Below are positions 24,684 to 33,190 of a stretch of 48,334 nt of DNA, in pieces. The translations under genes were made by a program, and so were the position numbers. Numbering within the stretch: the stretch's first letter is position 1; the number at the start of each line of letters is the position of its first letter. The stretch is from Mesobacillus subterraneus. Lineage in GTDB: Bacteria > Bacillota > Bacilli > Bacillales > Cytobacillaceae. The stretch lies in contig NZ_JXIQ01000014.1 in assembly GCF_000934845.1 (NCBI RefSeq), positions 1-48,334 on the forward strand, given 5' to 3'. The notes beneath the pieces are model-generated. The model did no database searches and was not told the DNA's origin. It saw only the letters and a list, made by a program, of their open reading frames with translations.

Positions 24684-26570
24684 ATGGAAGAATTGATCGA
24701 ACGGGAAATAATAGTGGAACTGAAAAGCAGATTCTTTGATGTAATCAGCATGGGCAAATTATCTTTAGCTGAAAGCCTTGCCCGAATGGTGACGTTGTTA
24801 AAGGAATTGTTGCAGGCAACGGAGGTCGATTTTTATAAAAGTGAAGAATGGAAGCAAGGCATGGCTCTTGAGGCGACAACCCGCAGTGATCCCAATGTGA
24901 AAATTAGCGGTTGTTCCCCGGAATGTTGCATAGGCAAACTTTCGGAAACACCACAATCCTTTTTAAAAAATCCTGCATTGCTTCCACAATATGATGTAGT
25001 GTTTGTTTTAGATGCAAAGGAAAATGTAAAGGGTTTATGTGCGATTCAAATGAATAGTGCTTTAGTTGGCCGTCTGTCAGACAGGCTACTGGAAAGAATT
25101 GTGGATGAATGCGGTTTGTTTGTAAAAAAAATCTATACCCTTGCAGAGACGATGGAAGAAGAAAAGCGATATAAGCAATTGTTCAGGGTAACAAAAAAAT
25201 TCCACTCGACGATGGATATGGATGTTGTCCTCGGTGAAATCATTTCAACACTAAGAGAGGTATACCCCGCGTTCACTTATTTTCTGCTGCTTTCGCATGA
25301 TCACAAGGGCTACGAGGGATTGCCGGTTAAAGATCTTGAGTATAACAGTGATAACGAGACTGCGATGCAATCTTATGTTAGCGGTGAAATCCAGTTCGAG
25401 GACTTAGTCATTGATAAAAACTCCATCATGTACGCGCCTTTAATAGGAAAACAAGGTGTATATGGAGTACTGCAGGTTATTGCACCAAACTCACTTATGT
25501 TCCCGCAAAATGAAGTAGAATTCATTAAGCTGCTTGCCAATACCGCCGGCAGCGCCTTAGAAAACGCGAAGCTATACGAGCAATCGCGGAAGCTGGTCGC
25601 CGATTTGCAGCTAATTAATGAAACTTCACATCAATTGAATACAAGCCTGCGCCTGACTGATACGATGAAGTTTATCTGCAACAGGATCATCAAGTCTTTC
25701 GATGCCAGAGAAGTCGGAATAATCATGCTTAATAAGGACCATCAAGAGTATTCCGTTCTTCAAGGAAGCACCAGTTTTTTCTTTTCCAAAGAGGCAGCCA
25801 ATTATATTGTGAATGTTGCCAAACGAGTAAAAGAGGAGCTGGATCCCTTGTTCATTGGGGATTTCTCATCTGATATTGAGGGTGCTTCTTCCCATTTTTG
25901 CTCAGTAATGTGTGTTCCAATGATACAGAGCGGTGATTTAATGGGATTTGCACTTGTCATGCATGAAAAGCCATATCATTTTGCTTTTGATACATTTAAG
26001 TTGCTCCAGTCACTGATCCATCATTCGACTTTAGCTTTCACTAACTCGATGCTTCGAGAAGAATTGGAGAGAATGGTTGTGACGGATCATTTGACAAAGC
26101 TTTATACACGAGGTTATTTGGATGATAAAATGAATCTGTCGCTGCTTGAGGATGCGCAGGGGACATTCATCTTAATTGATATTGATAATTTTAAGCGTGT
26201 GAATGACCAGTACGGCCACCAAGTGGGAGACGAGGTGCTCATTCAGCTTGCCCAACAGATCGCCAAAAATATCCGCAGTACAGATATTGGGGCCAGATGG
26301 GGCGGGGAGGAGCTGGCAATTTACCTGCCTGGGGCTCCATTGGAAACAGGAGTCATGATTGCTAACAGACTCGCCGAAAAAGTCAAAAAACATACGGATC
26401 CAAATGTCACGATTTCATGTGGTGTATCCACGTGGATCAGGGGGCAGAATGATACGTCTAAGACCGTATTCAAAAGGGCAGACCAGGCACTTTACCAAGC
26501 AAAGGGATCCGGTAAGAACAAAGTAGTCATCCAGAATGAATACCAATTTGATTTTAGCAAAAAAATCTAA
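24684..26570 (+). CDS. dgcP: GAF-containing diguanylate cyclase DgcP (YtrP)
   Basis: Cytosolic enzyme that makes c-di-GMP from two GTP. The 628-residue protein has an N-terminal region of GAF-like sensory segments (about residues 10-440; for example LFRVTKKFHSTMDMDVVLGE and LINETSHQLNTSLRLTDTMK mark two of them). A GGDEF domain follows: VTDHLTKLYTRGYLDDKM, ILIDIDNFKRVNDQYGHQVGDE and the active-site loop RWGGEELAIY. The A-site is GGEEL and the inhibitory I-site RSTD lies exactly five residues before it, so it should be active and product-inhibited. No membrane helices. GTG 24660 is possible, but ATG 24684 with AGGTGAT is better. Position after rpsD matches B. subtilis ytrP/dgcP. Confidence 0.92.
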   Translation: MEELIEREIIVELKSRFFDVISMGKLSLAESLARMVTLLKELLQATEVDFYKSEEWKQGMALEATTRSDPNVKISGCSPECCIGKLSETPQSFLKNPALLPQYDVVFVLDAKENVKGLCAIQMNSALVGRLSDRLLERIVDECGLFVKKIYTLAETMEEEKRYKQLFRVTKKFHSTMDMDVVLGEIISTLREVYPAFTYFLLLSHDHKGYEGLPVKDLEYNSDNETAMQSYVSGEIQFEDLVIDKNSIMYAPLIGKQGVYGVLQVIAPNSLMFPQNEVEFIKLLANTAGSALENAKLYEQSRKLVADLQLINETSHQLNTSLRLTDTMKFICNRIIKSFDAREVGIIMLNKDHQEYSVLQGSTSFFFSKEAANYIVNVAKRVKEELDPLFIGDFSSDIEGASSHFCSVMCVPMIQSGDLMGFALVMHEKPYHFAFDTFKLLQSLIHHSTLAFTNSMLREELERMVVTDHLTKLYTRGYLDDKMNLSLLEDAQGTFILIDIDNFKRVNDQYGHQVGDEVLIQLAQQIAKNIRSTDIGARWGGEELAIYLPGAPLETGVMIANRLAEKVKKHTDPNVTISCGVSTWIRGQNDTSKTVFKRADQALYQAKGSGKNKVVIQNEYQFDFSKKI

Positions 26571-26588
26571 TGGACAGATACATGTTTT

Positions 26589-26621
26589 CCCCTCCTTTAG
26601 AAATCTTCGGAGGGTTTTTTT
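26589..26621 (+). terminator. Terminator of dgcP
   Basis: CCCTCC / GGAGGG with an inner AGA/TCT pairing and a T7 tail. Confidence 0.75.
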
Positions 26622-26857
26622 CATGAAGGCATTGTGCATCTTCGATGAGTCTATTCGTTGCTTAATTTTCAAGTCATGTTTTCGGTGGCTACCGTGCTAT
26701 TTTTCGACGTCAAACTTCGTGATTCTCCCTAATTCATGCTAGTTTACTCAAAAATCGGCGAAACTATGGAGACTTTGTCGAGCTTTTTATAAAGGGATTT
26801 TAGATGATATCGAGAAAGGTAAACAGTAAGCTAATATAGAAAGCGAGGGGCGGAGCT

Positions 26858-27493
26858 ATGAGAAAAAATTCAAAAGCTGCGATAATGGATGCGGCTATCT
26901 ACTTATTCAATACAAAGGGGTTCAAGGGAACATCGGTGAGAGATATTGCAGCCAGGGCAAACGTAAATGCAGCGAATATCTCATATTACTTCCAGAACAA
27001 GAATGGACTCCTCGAAAATTGTTTTACTGTTTTTTTTGAAGGCTATCTCGATGAGCTGGAAAAAGGGTTTTCATCGCTTGAATACGGCTCGGAATATTGT
27101 CTAAATCAAATGCTTGGAAATGTAGTAAGATACCAATGCGAAAACATTCAATTGACAAGATTTATTTTGCGAGAAATGACAATTGACTCTCAAATTGTCA
27201 GGGAAATTATGTCGACCTATCATGTAAAAGAACGTTATATGTTCAAGAAGGTTTTAGAAGCAGGGATGGAAAATGGAGAATTCAAAAAACATTCCATCCA
27301 GTATACGATTTTGCAGTTGAAAGGCTTGCTGCAAATGCCATTTTTGAACACCCAATATGTCACAGAAGTGCTACATGTACTACCGCACGAAACGTACTTT
27401 GCGGACAAATACAGTCATGAACTTTCAAACTGGATCAAAGGAATACTCTGTACAGAACAGCCATCACACCGAAAAATATTGATGACCATTTAG
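26858..27493 (+). CDS. refZ: RefZ, TetR-family regulator of FtsZ at polar division
   Basis: 211-residue TetR-type protein. The HTH is in the first 45 residues (RKNSKAAIMDAAIYLFNTKG and TSVRDIAARANVNAANISYY). In B. subtilis RefZ (YttP) binds motifs flanking oriC and inhibits FtsZ to help place the sporulation septum. Identification rests on synteny (dgcP-refZ-hisJ-ezrA) and the typical FKGTSVRDIAARANVN N-terminus and length. Start ATG 26858 follows GAGGGGCGGAG. The 287-base gap before it holds the dgcP terminator and no convincing gene. Convergent with hisJ. Confidence 0.88.
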   Translation: MRKNSKAAIMDAAIYLFNTKGFKGTSVRDIAARANVNAANISYYFQNKNGLLENCFTVFFEGYLDELEKGFSSLEYGSEYCLNQMLGNVVRYQCENIQLTRFILREMTIDSQIVREIMSTYHVKERYMFKKVLEAGMENGEFKKHSIQYTILQLKGLLQMPFLNTQYVTEVLHVLPHETYFADKYSHELSNWIKGILCTEQPSHRKILMTI

Positions 27494-27525
27494 GAAACCG
27501 GGAACAACGACGGTTTCCTTTTTTT
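27492..27525. terminator. Terminator between refZ and hisJ
   Basis: AGGAAACCG / CGGTTTCCT with a 10-base loop and a T7 tail on the plus strand. Confidence 0.8.
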
Positions 27526-27530
27526 GTTAA

Positions 27531-28334
27531 TCACCGAAAACATCCCTTATCCATGAATTCCAGTCCCTGTCCAAGCTCCTTTGCCTGATGCGCATCAGAG
27601 CCATAGACAAGCCTGATATTGCGCTTATTGGCCTCGCTGATGACCCATTTTGGAGGATAGGGGTCACGGCACAATGGCTTCGCTGTACCGGCACCGTTAT
27701 AATCCAGTTCATACCCAAGATCCGCTACTTTATCCAAAATTCCCAAAATCTCAATTGAACATTCTTTACTCAGTGGGTATTTAAGCCGGAATTTATTGGC
27801 CAAGGTCATATGGCCAATTCTTTTTGGCTTATAAGGGCCCAAATCAGCAAGGATGGATTTCATGACAGTTTGATAGTAATGGCGATGGACTTGTTCTACG
27901 GAGCCATAAGAGTTTATCATTTCCCCGAAGTGATCCGGACTATAATCGAGGCAATCATAGGAACCGGCTTTATTTTTCAAAAAATGGACCGATAGAACGG
28001 CATCATCGATAAACGATCCGAATTTGTTTAAAAAAGTAGTTGTGCGATCCTCAAACCCTTCAATAAAATCAATCTCAAATCCAGTGTTGATGGTTATTTT
28101 TCCTTCATACTTCTTTTTTGCCTCGGCAATTGTTGTAAAATAGGCAGCTAAATCATCCAATTTCATCGCACTGTCTTTTAATGGCGTCGGATCGCTGAAT
28201 CCTTCCGGCAATGGAGCGTGCTCGGCAAATGTGATTTCGCTGTAACCAAGCTGGAGAGCCCGTAGAATATAATCATCAATCGTATCATTTGTCCCATGGG
28301 GGCAAAATGCAGTGTGAACATGTCCATCTTTCAT
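27531..28334 (-). CDS. hisJ: Histidinol-phosphatase HisJ (PHP family)
   Basis: Dephosphorylates L-histidinol phosphate in histidine biosynthesis. The 267-residue PHP-domain protein shows the metal-binding motifs in order: DGHVHTAFCPHGTND (residues 3-17), ITFAEHAPLP (about 34-43), NTGFEIDFIEG (about 82-92), SVHFLKN, RIGHMTL (about 163-169) and YGSDAHQAKELG (about 241-252). Start ATG 28334 has CGGAGGTG upstream. It is separate from any his operon, as in B. subtilis (ytvP/hisJ), and diverges from ezrA. Confidence 0.94.
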   Translation of the reverse strand: MKDGHVHTAFCPHGTNDTIDDYILRALQLGYSEITFAEHAPLPEGFSDPTPLKDSAMKLDDLAAYFTTIAEAKKKYEGKITINTGFEIDFIEGFEDRTTTFLNKFGSFIDDAVLSVHFLKNKAGSYDCLDYSPDHFGEMINSYGSVEQVHRHYYQTVMKSILADLGPYKPKRIGHMTLANKFRLKYPLSKECSIEILGILDKVADLGYELDYNGAGTAKPLCRDPYPPKWVISEANKRNIRLVYGSDAHQAKELGQGLEFMDKGCFR

Positions 28335-28525
28335 AAGAATACACCTCCGATAATGGTGAGTTTTTCAATAAAACCCCCTAATTCGGACATTTTCAACAAA
28401 AAATATCAATTTAATAGTCAAAAAATGTCGGTTACATGGTAATATAATTACATTATACACGCAAATAACAATCGTCTTTACATAGAAGGTTTTCAGACTT
28501 GGAATATGAAGCCAGGGGGATAATA

Positions 28526-30214
28526 ATGAAGTACATAATTGGCGGGATCGCGATACTAATCATTCTTTTTTTAATCGGCTATTTTATGAAACGGAAATTT
28601 TACAGCGAGGTCGATCGCTATGAATCATGGAAAATCGATATCATGAACCGTCCTGTACTGGATGAAATGTCAAAAGTAAAGCAGTTGAACATGACCGGAC
28701 AAACAGAGGAGCTATTTGAGCGCTGGCGCCGGGAGTGGGATGAGCTTGTCACCTCCAAGCTCCCGTCTATCGAGGATTATCTGTTTGACGCAGAAGAGTA
28801 TATTGATAAGTACAGATTCAACAAGGCGAAGGAATCTTTGGCAGTCATTGACAGGAGACTAACGGAAACTGAAGATAAAATCAAAAAAATTCTAGGGGAA
28901 TTAAACGATCTTGTCGGAAGTGAAGAAAAGAACCGCGAGGAAATCGATGGACTGAAAGAGTATTATCGCGAAAATAAAAGAAATCTTCTCGCGCACCGCC
29001 ATAGCTTCGGAAATGCCGAGACCAGCCTCGAGGCGATGCTGGCAGAGATCCAGTCGAAATTTATCGAATTTGACGATAAGACCGAAAACGGAAATTATCT
29101 TGAAGCAAGGGAAACTGTACTTTCCATTCAGTCCATGCTTGATCAGGTTTCCGCGAAGATGGAATTGATTCCGGTCCTTCTGCATGAATGCCAATCGGTC
29201 ATCCCTGCTAAACTTGACGAACTGAAAGACGGTGTCAAGCAAATGAAGGAAAATGGTTATATCCTGGAGCATTTAAATGCCGATCGGGAAATCGAGGAAT
29301 TTAGCAATGAATTGGCGAGTTATCTTGGAATGCTTGAAATGGGTGAGGTTGAGAATGCCGAACGTGGCATCCATGCTTTGAAGGAACAGCTCGAAAAATT
29401 GATCGACATGCTCGAAGAAGAAGTTTTGGCGAAACAATATATTGCCAGTACGGAACAAATTGCAAAGGAAGTCCTTGTGAAAGCAATTACAGAAAATAAG
29501 ACATTACAGGAAGAAACAAAGCATATCCAGGAGAGTTATCATCTGACTGAACGAGAGCTGTCTGCTCAAACTCAGGTTGACCAGCAGATCCAGGGACTGC
29601 TGAAGCGCTTTGAACTGATTGACCATAGGATCACCGGAAATGACACGGCACAAAGCGTGATTAAATCGGAGCTTCAGGAAGCGAAAGAACAGCTTGATCA
29701 GCTTGTCGAAGAGCAAAAAAGATTGCTGGAAAAGCTTAACGCCTTAAGGGAAGATGAGCTTGCAGCACGTGAGAAAGTAAGCGGACTTACGAAAAAGATT
29801 TCCGAATTGATCCGAATTGTCTCCAAAAGCAATATGCCTGGACTTTCACAGGAATACCAATACCTGCTTGAAGATGCACATGAAAGCATTAAGCAGGTGC
29901 ATGAACAGCTAGAGAAAAAACCGTTGGATATTCCTGCCGTTCAGCAATATCTTGAAATTGCTGTTCTGACAGTCGAAAAGCTTGACAACTCGACTCAGGA
30001 AATTGTCGAGACAGTGGTGCTGGCTGAGCGGGTCATCCAGTATGGCAACAGATACCGCAGCCGCTACCCTTCTGTTGAGAGAGGGTTACGTGAAGCAGAA
30101 GAGCGTTTTCGAAATTATGATTACCGCGAAGCGCTTGAACAGGCAGCGACCTCGATTGAAGAAGTGGACCCAGGTGCAATGAAGAAAATTGAGATTATGC
30201 TCTCCGAAAAATAA
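28526..30214 (+). CDS. ezrA: Septation ring regulator EzrA
   Basis: Membrane protein that prevents extra FtsZ rings and takes part in divisome assembly. The 562-residue product equals B. subtilis EzrA in length. A single N-terminal helix (about residues 4-21, IIGGIAILIILFLIGYFM) is followed by KRKFYSEVDRYESWKIDIMN, then about 530 residues of spectrin-like coiled coil (many EEL/LKE heptads) on the cytoplasmic side. The C-terminus has YPSVERGLREAEERFRNYDY, resembling the conserved QNR-type patch. The frame runs back to a TTG at 28499. ATG 28526 is preferred because CAGGGGGAT precedes it and the protein then begins MKYIIGGIAIL. Confidence 0.95.
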   Translation: MKYIIGGIAILIILFLIGYFMKRKFYSEVDRYESWKIDIMNRPVLDEMSKVKQLNMTGQTEELFERWRREWDELVTSKLPSIEDYLFDAEEYIDKYRFNKAKESLAVIDRRLTETEDKIKKILGELNDLVGSEEKNREEIDGLKEYYRENKRNLLAHRHSFGNAETSLEAMLAEIQSKFIEFDDKTENGNYLEARETVLSIQSMLDQVSAKMELIPVLLHECQSVIPAKLDELKDGVKQMKENGYILEHLNADREIEEFSNELASYLGMLEMGEVENAERGIHALKEQLEKLIDMLEEEVLAKQYIASTEQIAKEVLVKAITENKTLQEETKHIQESYHLTERELSAQTQVDQQIQGLLKRFELIDHRITGNDTAQSVIKSELQEAKEQLDQLVEEQKRLLEKLNALREDELAAREKVSGLTKKISELIRIVSKSNMPGLSQEYQYLLEDAHESIKQVHEQLEKKPLDIPAVQQYLEIAVLTVEKLDNSTQEIVETVVLAERVIQYGNRYRSRYPSVERGLREAEERFRNYDYREALEQAATSIEEVDPGAMKKIEIMLSEK

Positions 30215-30220
30215 TTTTAG

Positions 30221-30252
30221 AACAGGGTCTCCGGTTGGAGACTTGTTTTTTT
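30221..30252 (+). terminator. Terminator of ezrA
   Basis: AACAgGGTCTCC / GGAGAC(T)TGTT stem with a GGTT loop and T7. Confidence 0.75.
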
Positions 30253-30324
30253 CTTTCTTACACCTGTTGATCTGGCAGTATGATATGATTTTTAGTTAGC
30301 AAGCTTTAAAAGGGAGGGGAAATG

Positions 30325-31470
30325 ATGATCTATTTTGACAACAGCGCTACGACCAAACCTTATAGACAAGTATTGGATTCTTTTATAAAAGTCTCAGAAG
30401 AATTTTATGGAAACCCATCCTCTCTTCATAAAATTGGCGGGCAGGCAGAAAAGCTGCTCCAGCAGGCGAGATCTCAAATCGCCAGACTGCTGAAGGTGAA
30501 AGAAACCGAAATCCTATTCACCTCAGGAGGAACAGAAAGCAATAATCTTGCGATCAAGGGAATAGCGGCTGCCCATCGTCAGCGGGGCAGGCATATCATT
30601 ACGACGAGCATGGAGCATGCATCTGTCCATAACGCTATCGTACAGCTCGAATCGCTCGGCTATGATATAACCTATGTAAAACCAAATTCCCATGGTATTA
30701 TTAGTGCGGAATCCATCCAGAATGAACTTCGCGATGATACAATTCTCGTGTCCGTCATGCATGTAAACAATGAAGTCGGCACAATTCAGCCGATCGAGGA
30801 AATCGGGATGGTATTGAAAAGCTTTCCGAAGGCATTTTTTCATGTTGATTTCGTCCAAGGAATTGGGAAGGTGCCATTGAACTTATCCAATTCAGGGGTC
30901 CATTTAGCGACGATTTCAGGACATAAATTTCATGGTTTGAAAGGAACAGGTGCCTTATTTGTCAAAGAAGGAGTCCTGCTTTCCCCGCTTTTATCCGGAG
31001 GCAATCAGGAGGGGAAACTGCGTAGTGGCACCGAAAATGTTGCCGGTATGGTAGCAATGGCAAAAGCACTCAGGATGACGATGGAATTAAGGGAAGAAAA
31101 GCTGAATCAGATGAAGTCAGCAATGGGGAAGTTAAGAAACGGCATCAGTCAAATCAAGGAACTTACCATTCATACTCCCGAGAAAAATAGCGCCCCGCAT
31201 ATTTTGAATTTCTCGATCCGCGGATGGAAGGCAGAAACATTCGTTCACGCCCTCGAAGCGAAGAATATATTTGTTTCGACAACAAGCGCCTGTTCCTCTA
31301 GGAAAAAGGCTGCTAGCAGGACCCTGCTCGAAATGGGCGTTCCTGTTGCTGACGCAGAAAGTGCGATTAGAGTCAGCCTTACCTACAGCAATACGGAAGA
31401 AGAAGCAGAAATTGTGGTCAAGGCAATTGCCGAGACAGTAAAACAATTAAGTGAGGTTATCAAAAAATGA
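30325..31470 (+). CDS. nifZ: Cysteine desulfurase NifZ (IscS-like partner of ThiI)
   Basis: PLP enzyme that removes sulfur from cysteine and passes it to ThiI for 4-thiouridine in tRNA. Of 381 residues: MIYFDNSATTKPY at the N-terminus, FTSGGTESNNLAIKG (about 67-81), the Schiff-base lysine in ISGHKFHGLKGTGAL (Lys near residue 200) and the catalytic cysteine in STTSACSSRKKA (about residue 322). Tandem ATGs occur at 30322 and 30325. The second is better spaced from GGAGG (30313-30317) and matches family N-termini. The stop overlaps the thiI start (ATGA), so the two are translationally coupled. Confidence 0.93.
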   Translation: MIYFDNSATTKPYRQVLDSFIKVSEEFYGNPSSLHKIGGQAEKLLQQARSQIARLLKVKETEILFTSGGTESNNLAIKGIAAAHRQRGRHIITTSMEHASVHNAIVQLESLGYDITYVKPNSHGIISAESIQNELRDDTILVSVMHVNNEVGTIQPIEEIGMVLKSFPKAFFHVDFVQGIGKVPLNLSNSGVHLATISGHKFHGLKGTGALFVKEGVLLSPLLSGGNQEGKLRSGTENVAGMVAMAKALRMTMELREEKLNQMKSAMGKLRNGISQIKELTIHTPEKNSAPHILNFSIRGWKAETFVHALEAKNIFVSTTSACSSRKKAASRTLLEMGVPVADAESAIRVSLTYSNTEEEAEIVVKAIAETVKQLSEVIKK

Positions 31471-32675
31471 TGTATGACCGTATTTTGGTCCGGTATGGAG
31501 AAATATCAACCAAAGGAAGAAACAGAAATAAATTCATTGACCGGTTAAGAAAAAGTGTCAAAAGAGCATTGCGCGACCACCCAAATGCAGCGATCAAGGC
31601 AGAACGAGACAGGATGTTCATCCTGCTTAATGGGGAGGATAGCGAAGAGATTAACAGAAAGCTCAAGGACATATTTGGGATTCAGTCCTTCAGTCCGGCA
31701 GTGAAAGTCGACAAGGACCTGGAAAAAATGAAGGATGCTGCTCTGGAGCTTTTTAAGAAAATCCACCAGCCAGAACAGACCTTCAAAATATCCGCAAAAC
31801 GATCGGATAAGACATTTGAATTGGATACGAATGAAATTAATTCAGAATTCGGCAGCCATATCCTAAAGAATATCGACGGTCTAAAAGTTGATGTCAGGAA
31901 TCCTGATGTCACCCTTCAGATTGAAATAAGGAAAGAAGCTGCTTATATCTCAGCGGAAACAATCAAGGGTGCAGGAGGGCTCCCTGCTGCGTCTGGAGGC
32001 AAAGGGATGCTAATGCTTTCCGGAGGGATTGACAGCCCGGTTGCTGGCTATCTGACCATGAAACGTGGCCTTGAAGTGGAAGGGGTCCATTTTTTTAGTC
32101 CGCCATTCACAAGTGAACGCGCTAAGCAAAAGGTACTCGACCTTTCAGAGCAGCTTGCGGAAGTAACCGGGCAGTTCGCACTTCATATCGTCCCTTTTAC
32201 GGAAATTCAACAGGCGATACACAAGCAGATACCCGATAACTATACGATGACCACAACTAGGCGAATGATGCTGCGCATAACAGACGCCCTGAGGGAAAAG
32301 GAAGGAGCACTTGCCATCATAACAGGCGAAAGTCTCGGACAGGTTGCCTCCCAGACGCTTGAAAGTATGTTTGCTATCAACGAAGTGACAACGACGCCAA
32401 TCATTCGGCCGTTAATTACAATGGACAAGCTGGAGATCATGGATATTGCCCATAAAATCAAAACCCACGATATATCCATCCGCCCATACGAAGATTGCTG
32501 TACCGTCTTTGTTCCTTCATCGCCGAAGACGAAGCCGAAGCTGGAAAAAGTGCAAAACTTTGAGAGCTACTTCGACTTTGAGGAACTGATTCAGAAAGCT
32601 GTTGAAGGAACCGAACGAATCATCATCAAGCCGGCTTCTGAAAGAGAAGAGGACCCAGGAGACGCTCTCTTCTAA
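31467..32675 (+). CDS. thiI: tRNA 4-thiouridine synthetase ThiI
   Basis: Uses ATP and persulfide sulfur from NifZ to make s4U8 in tRNA. The 402-residue protein has the N-terminal ferredoxin-like and THUMP domains (YDRILVRYGEISTKGRNR, residues 3-20, through about 165), the PP-loop LMLSGGIDSPVAG (about 180-192) and EDCCTVFVPSSPKTKPK (about 347-363). There is no C-terminal rhodanese domain, so sulfur transfer should rely on NifZ directly, as in B. subtilis. Start is ATG 31467 or the adjacent ATG 31470, overlapping the nifZ stop. The weak GC-rich hairpin near 32690-32730 may end the operon. Confidence 0.95.
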   Translation: MMYDRILVRYGEISTKGRNRNKFIDRLRKSVKRALRDHPNAAIKAERDRMFILLNGEDSEEINRKLKDIFGIQSFSPAVKVDKDLEKMKDAALELFKKIHQPEQTFKISAKRSDKTFELDTNEINSEFGSHILKNIDGLKVDVRNPDVTLQIEIRKEAAYISAETIKGAGGLPAASGGKGMLMLSGGIDSPVAGYLTMKRGLEVEGVHFFSPPFTSERAKQKVLDLSEQLAEVTGQFALHIVPFTEIQQAIHKQIPDNYTMTTTRRMMLRITDALREKEGALAIITGESLGQVASQTLESMFAINEVTTTPIIRPLITMDKLEIMDIAHKIKTHDISIRPYEDCCTVFVPSSPKTKPKLEKVQNFESYFDFEELIQKAVEGTERIIIKPASEREEDPGDALF

Positions 32676-32741
32676 AAAGTAGGGCAGCGCTTGTCGGGTC
32701 TGTTCGAGGCGCTTGCGCTTTTTGTTTTTGTTAAGGAATTG

Positions 32742-32772
32742 TGAACAATTACCAACGGGAGTTTTGCATTAT
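32742..32772 (+). promoter_or_regulatory. Candidate SigG promoter of sspA
   Basis: TGAACA (32742-32747) and CATTAT (32767-32772), 19 bases apart, resembling the forespore SigG pattern TGAATA-N17-18-CATACTA. Spacing is slightly long. Confidence 0.45.
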
Positions 32773-32817
32773 CCCATGTGTTTCTACACACTCTAAACTC
32801 ACAAGGAGGTGAAACAC

Positions 32818-33024
32818 ATGGCTAACAGCAACAACTCAAACCAACTTCTAGTTCCTGGTGTACAACAAGCTCTTGATCAAATGAAGTACGAAATTGCAAC
32901 TGAATTTGGTGTAAACCTTGGTGCAGAAACTACTTCTCGTGCTAACGGTTCTGTAGGAGGAGAAATCACTAAGCGCTTAGTTCAAATGGCTGAGCAACAA
33001 CTTGGTGGCGGATTCTCTCACTAA
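32818..33024 (+). CDS. sspA: Alpha/beta-type small acid-soluble spore protein
   Basis: DNA-coating protein made in the forespore that protects spore DNA and is later degraded by the Gpr protease. It has 68 residues with both family signatures: the segment [20 protein letters not shown] with the Gpr site EIATEFGV, and [20 protein letters not shown]. The start ATG 32818 has a very strong AAGGAGG (32802-32808); the frame opens at a GTG inside that ribosome site, which is not the start. The gene between thiI and ytcI corresponds to B. subtilis sspA. Confidence 0.95.
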   Translation: MANSNNSNQLLVPGVQQALDQMKYEIATEFGVNLGAETTSRANGSVGGEITKRLVQMAEQQLGGGFSH

Positions 33025-33049
33025 TCAAAAATAGAATAATTCATGGCTA

Positions 33050-33081
33050 CAAAGAGCGGGGTGAATGCCCTGCTCTTTTTG
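33050..33081 (+). terminator. Terminator of sspA
   Basis: AAAGAGCgGGG / CCCtGCTCTTT with a TGAAT loop and a T tail. Confidence 0.8.
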
Positions 33082-33190
33082 TCGTAAAGAATATTTGTAT
33101 TATAATTTATAATTTTTTGTTAATTTAGTATAATGAGTCAGGAGAGCGGAAACCGAAACAGCAAAAAAATGGATGACAGGGGGAAAGAGC

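Noticed and set aside
26536-26742. 68-residue plus-strand frame after dgcP
   Set aside because: It overlaps the dgcP 3' end and runs through its terminator, has no ribosome site and is Cys/Phe-rich without family character.
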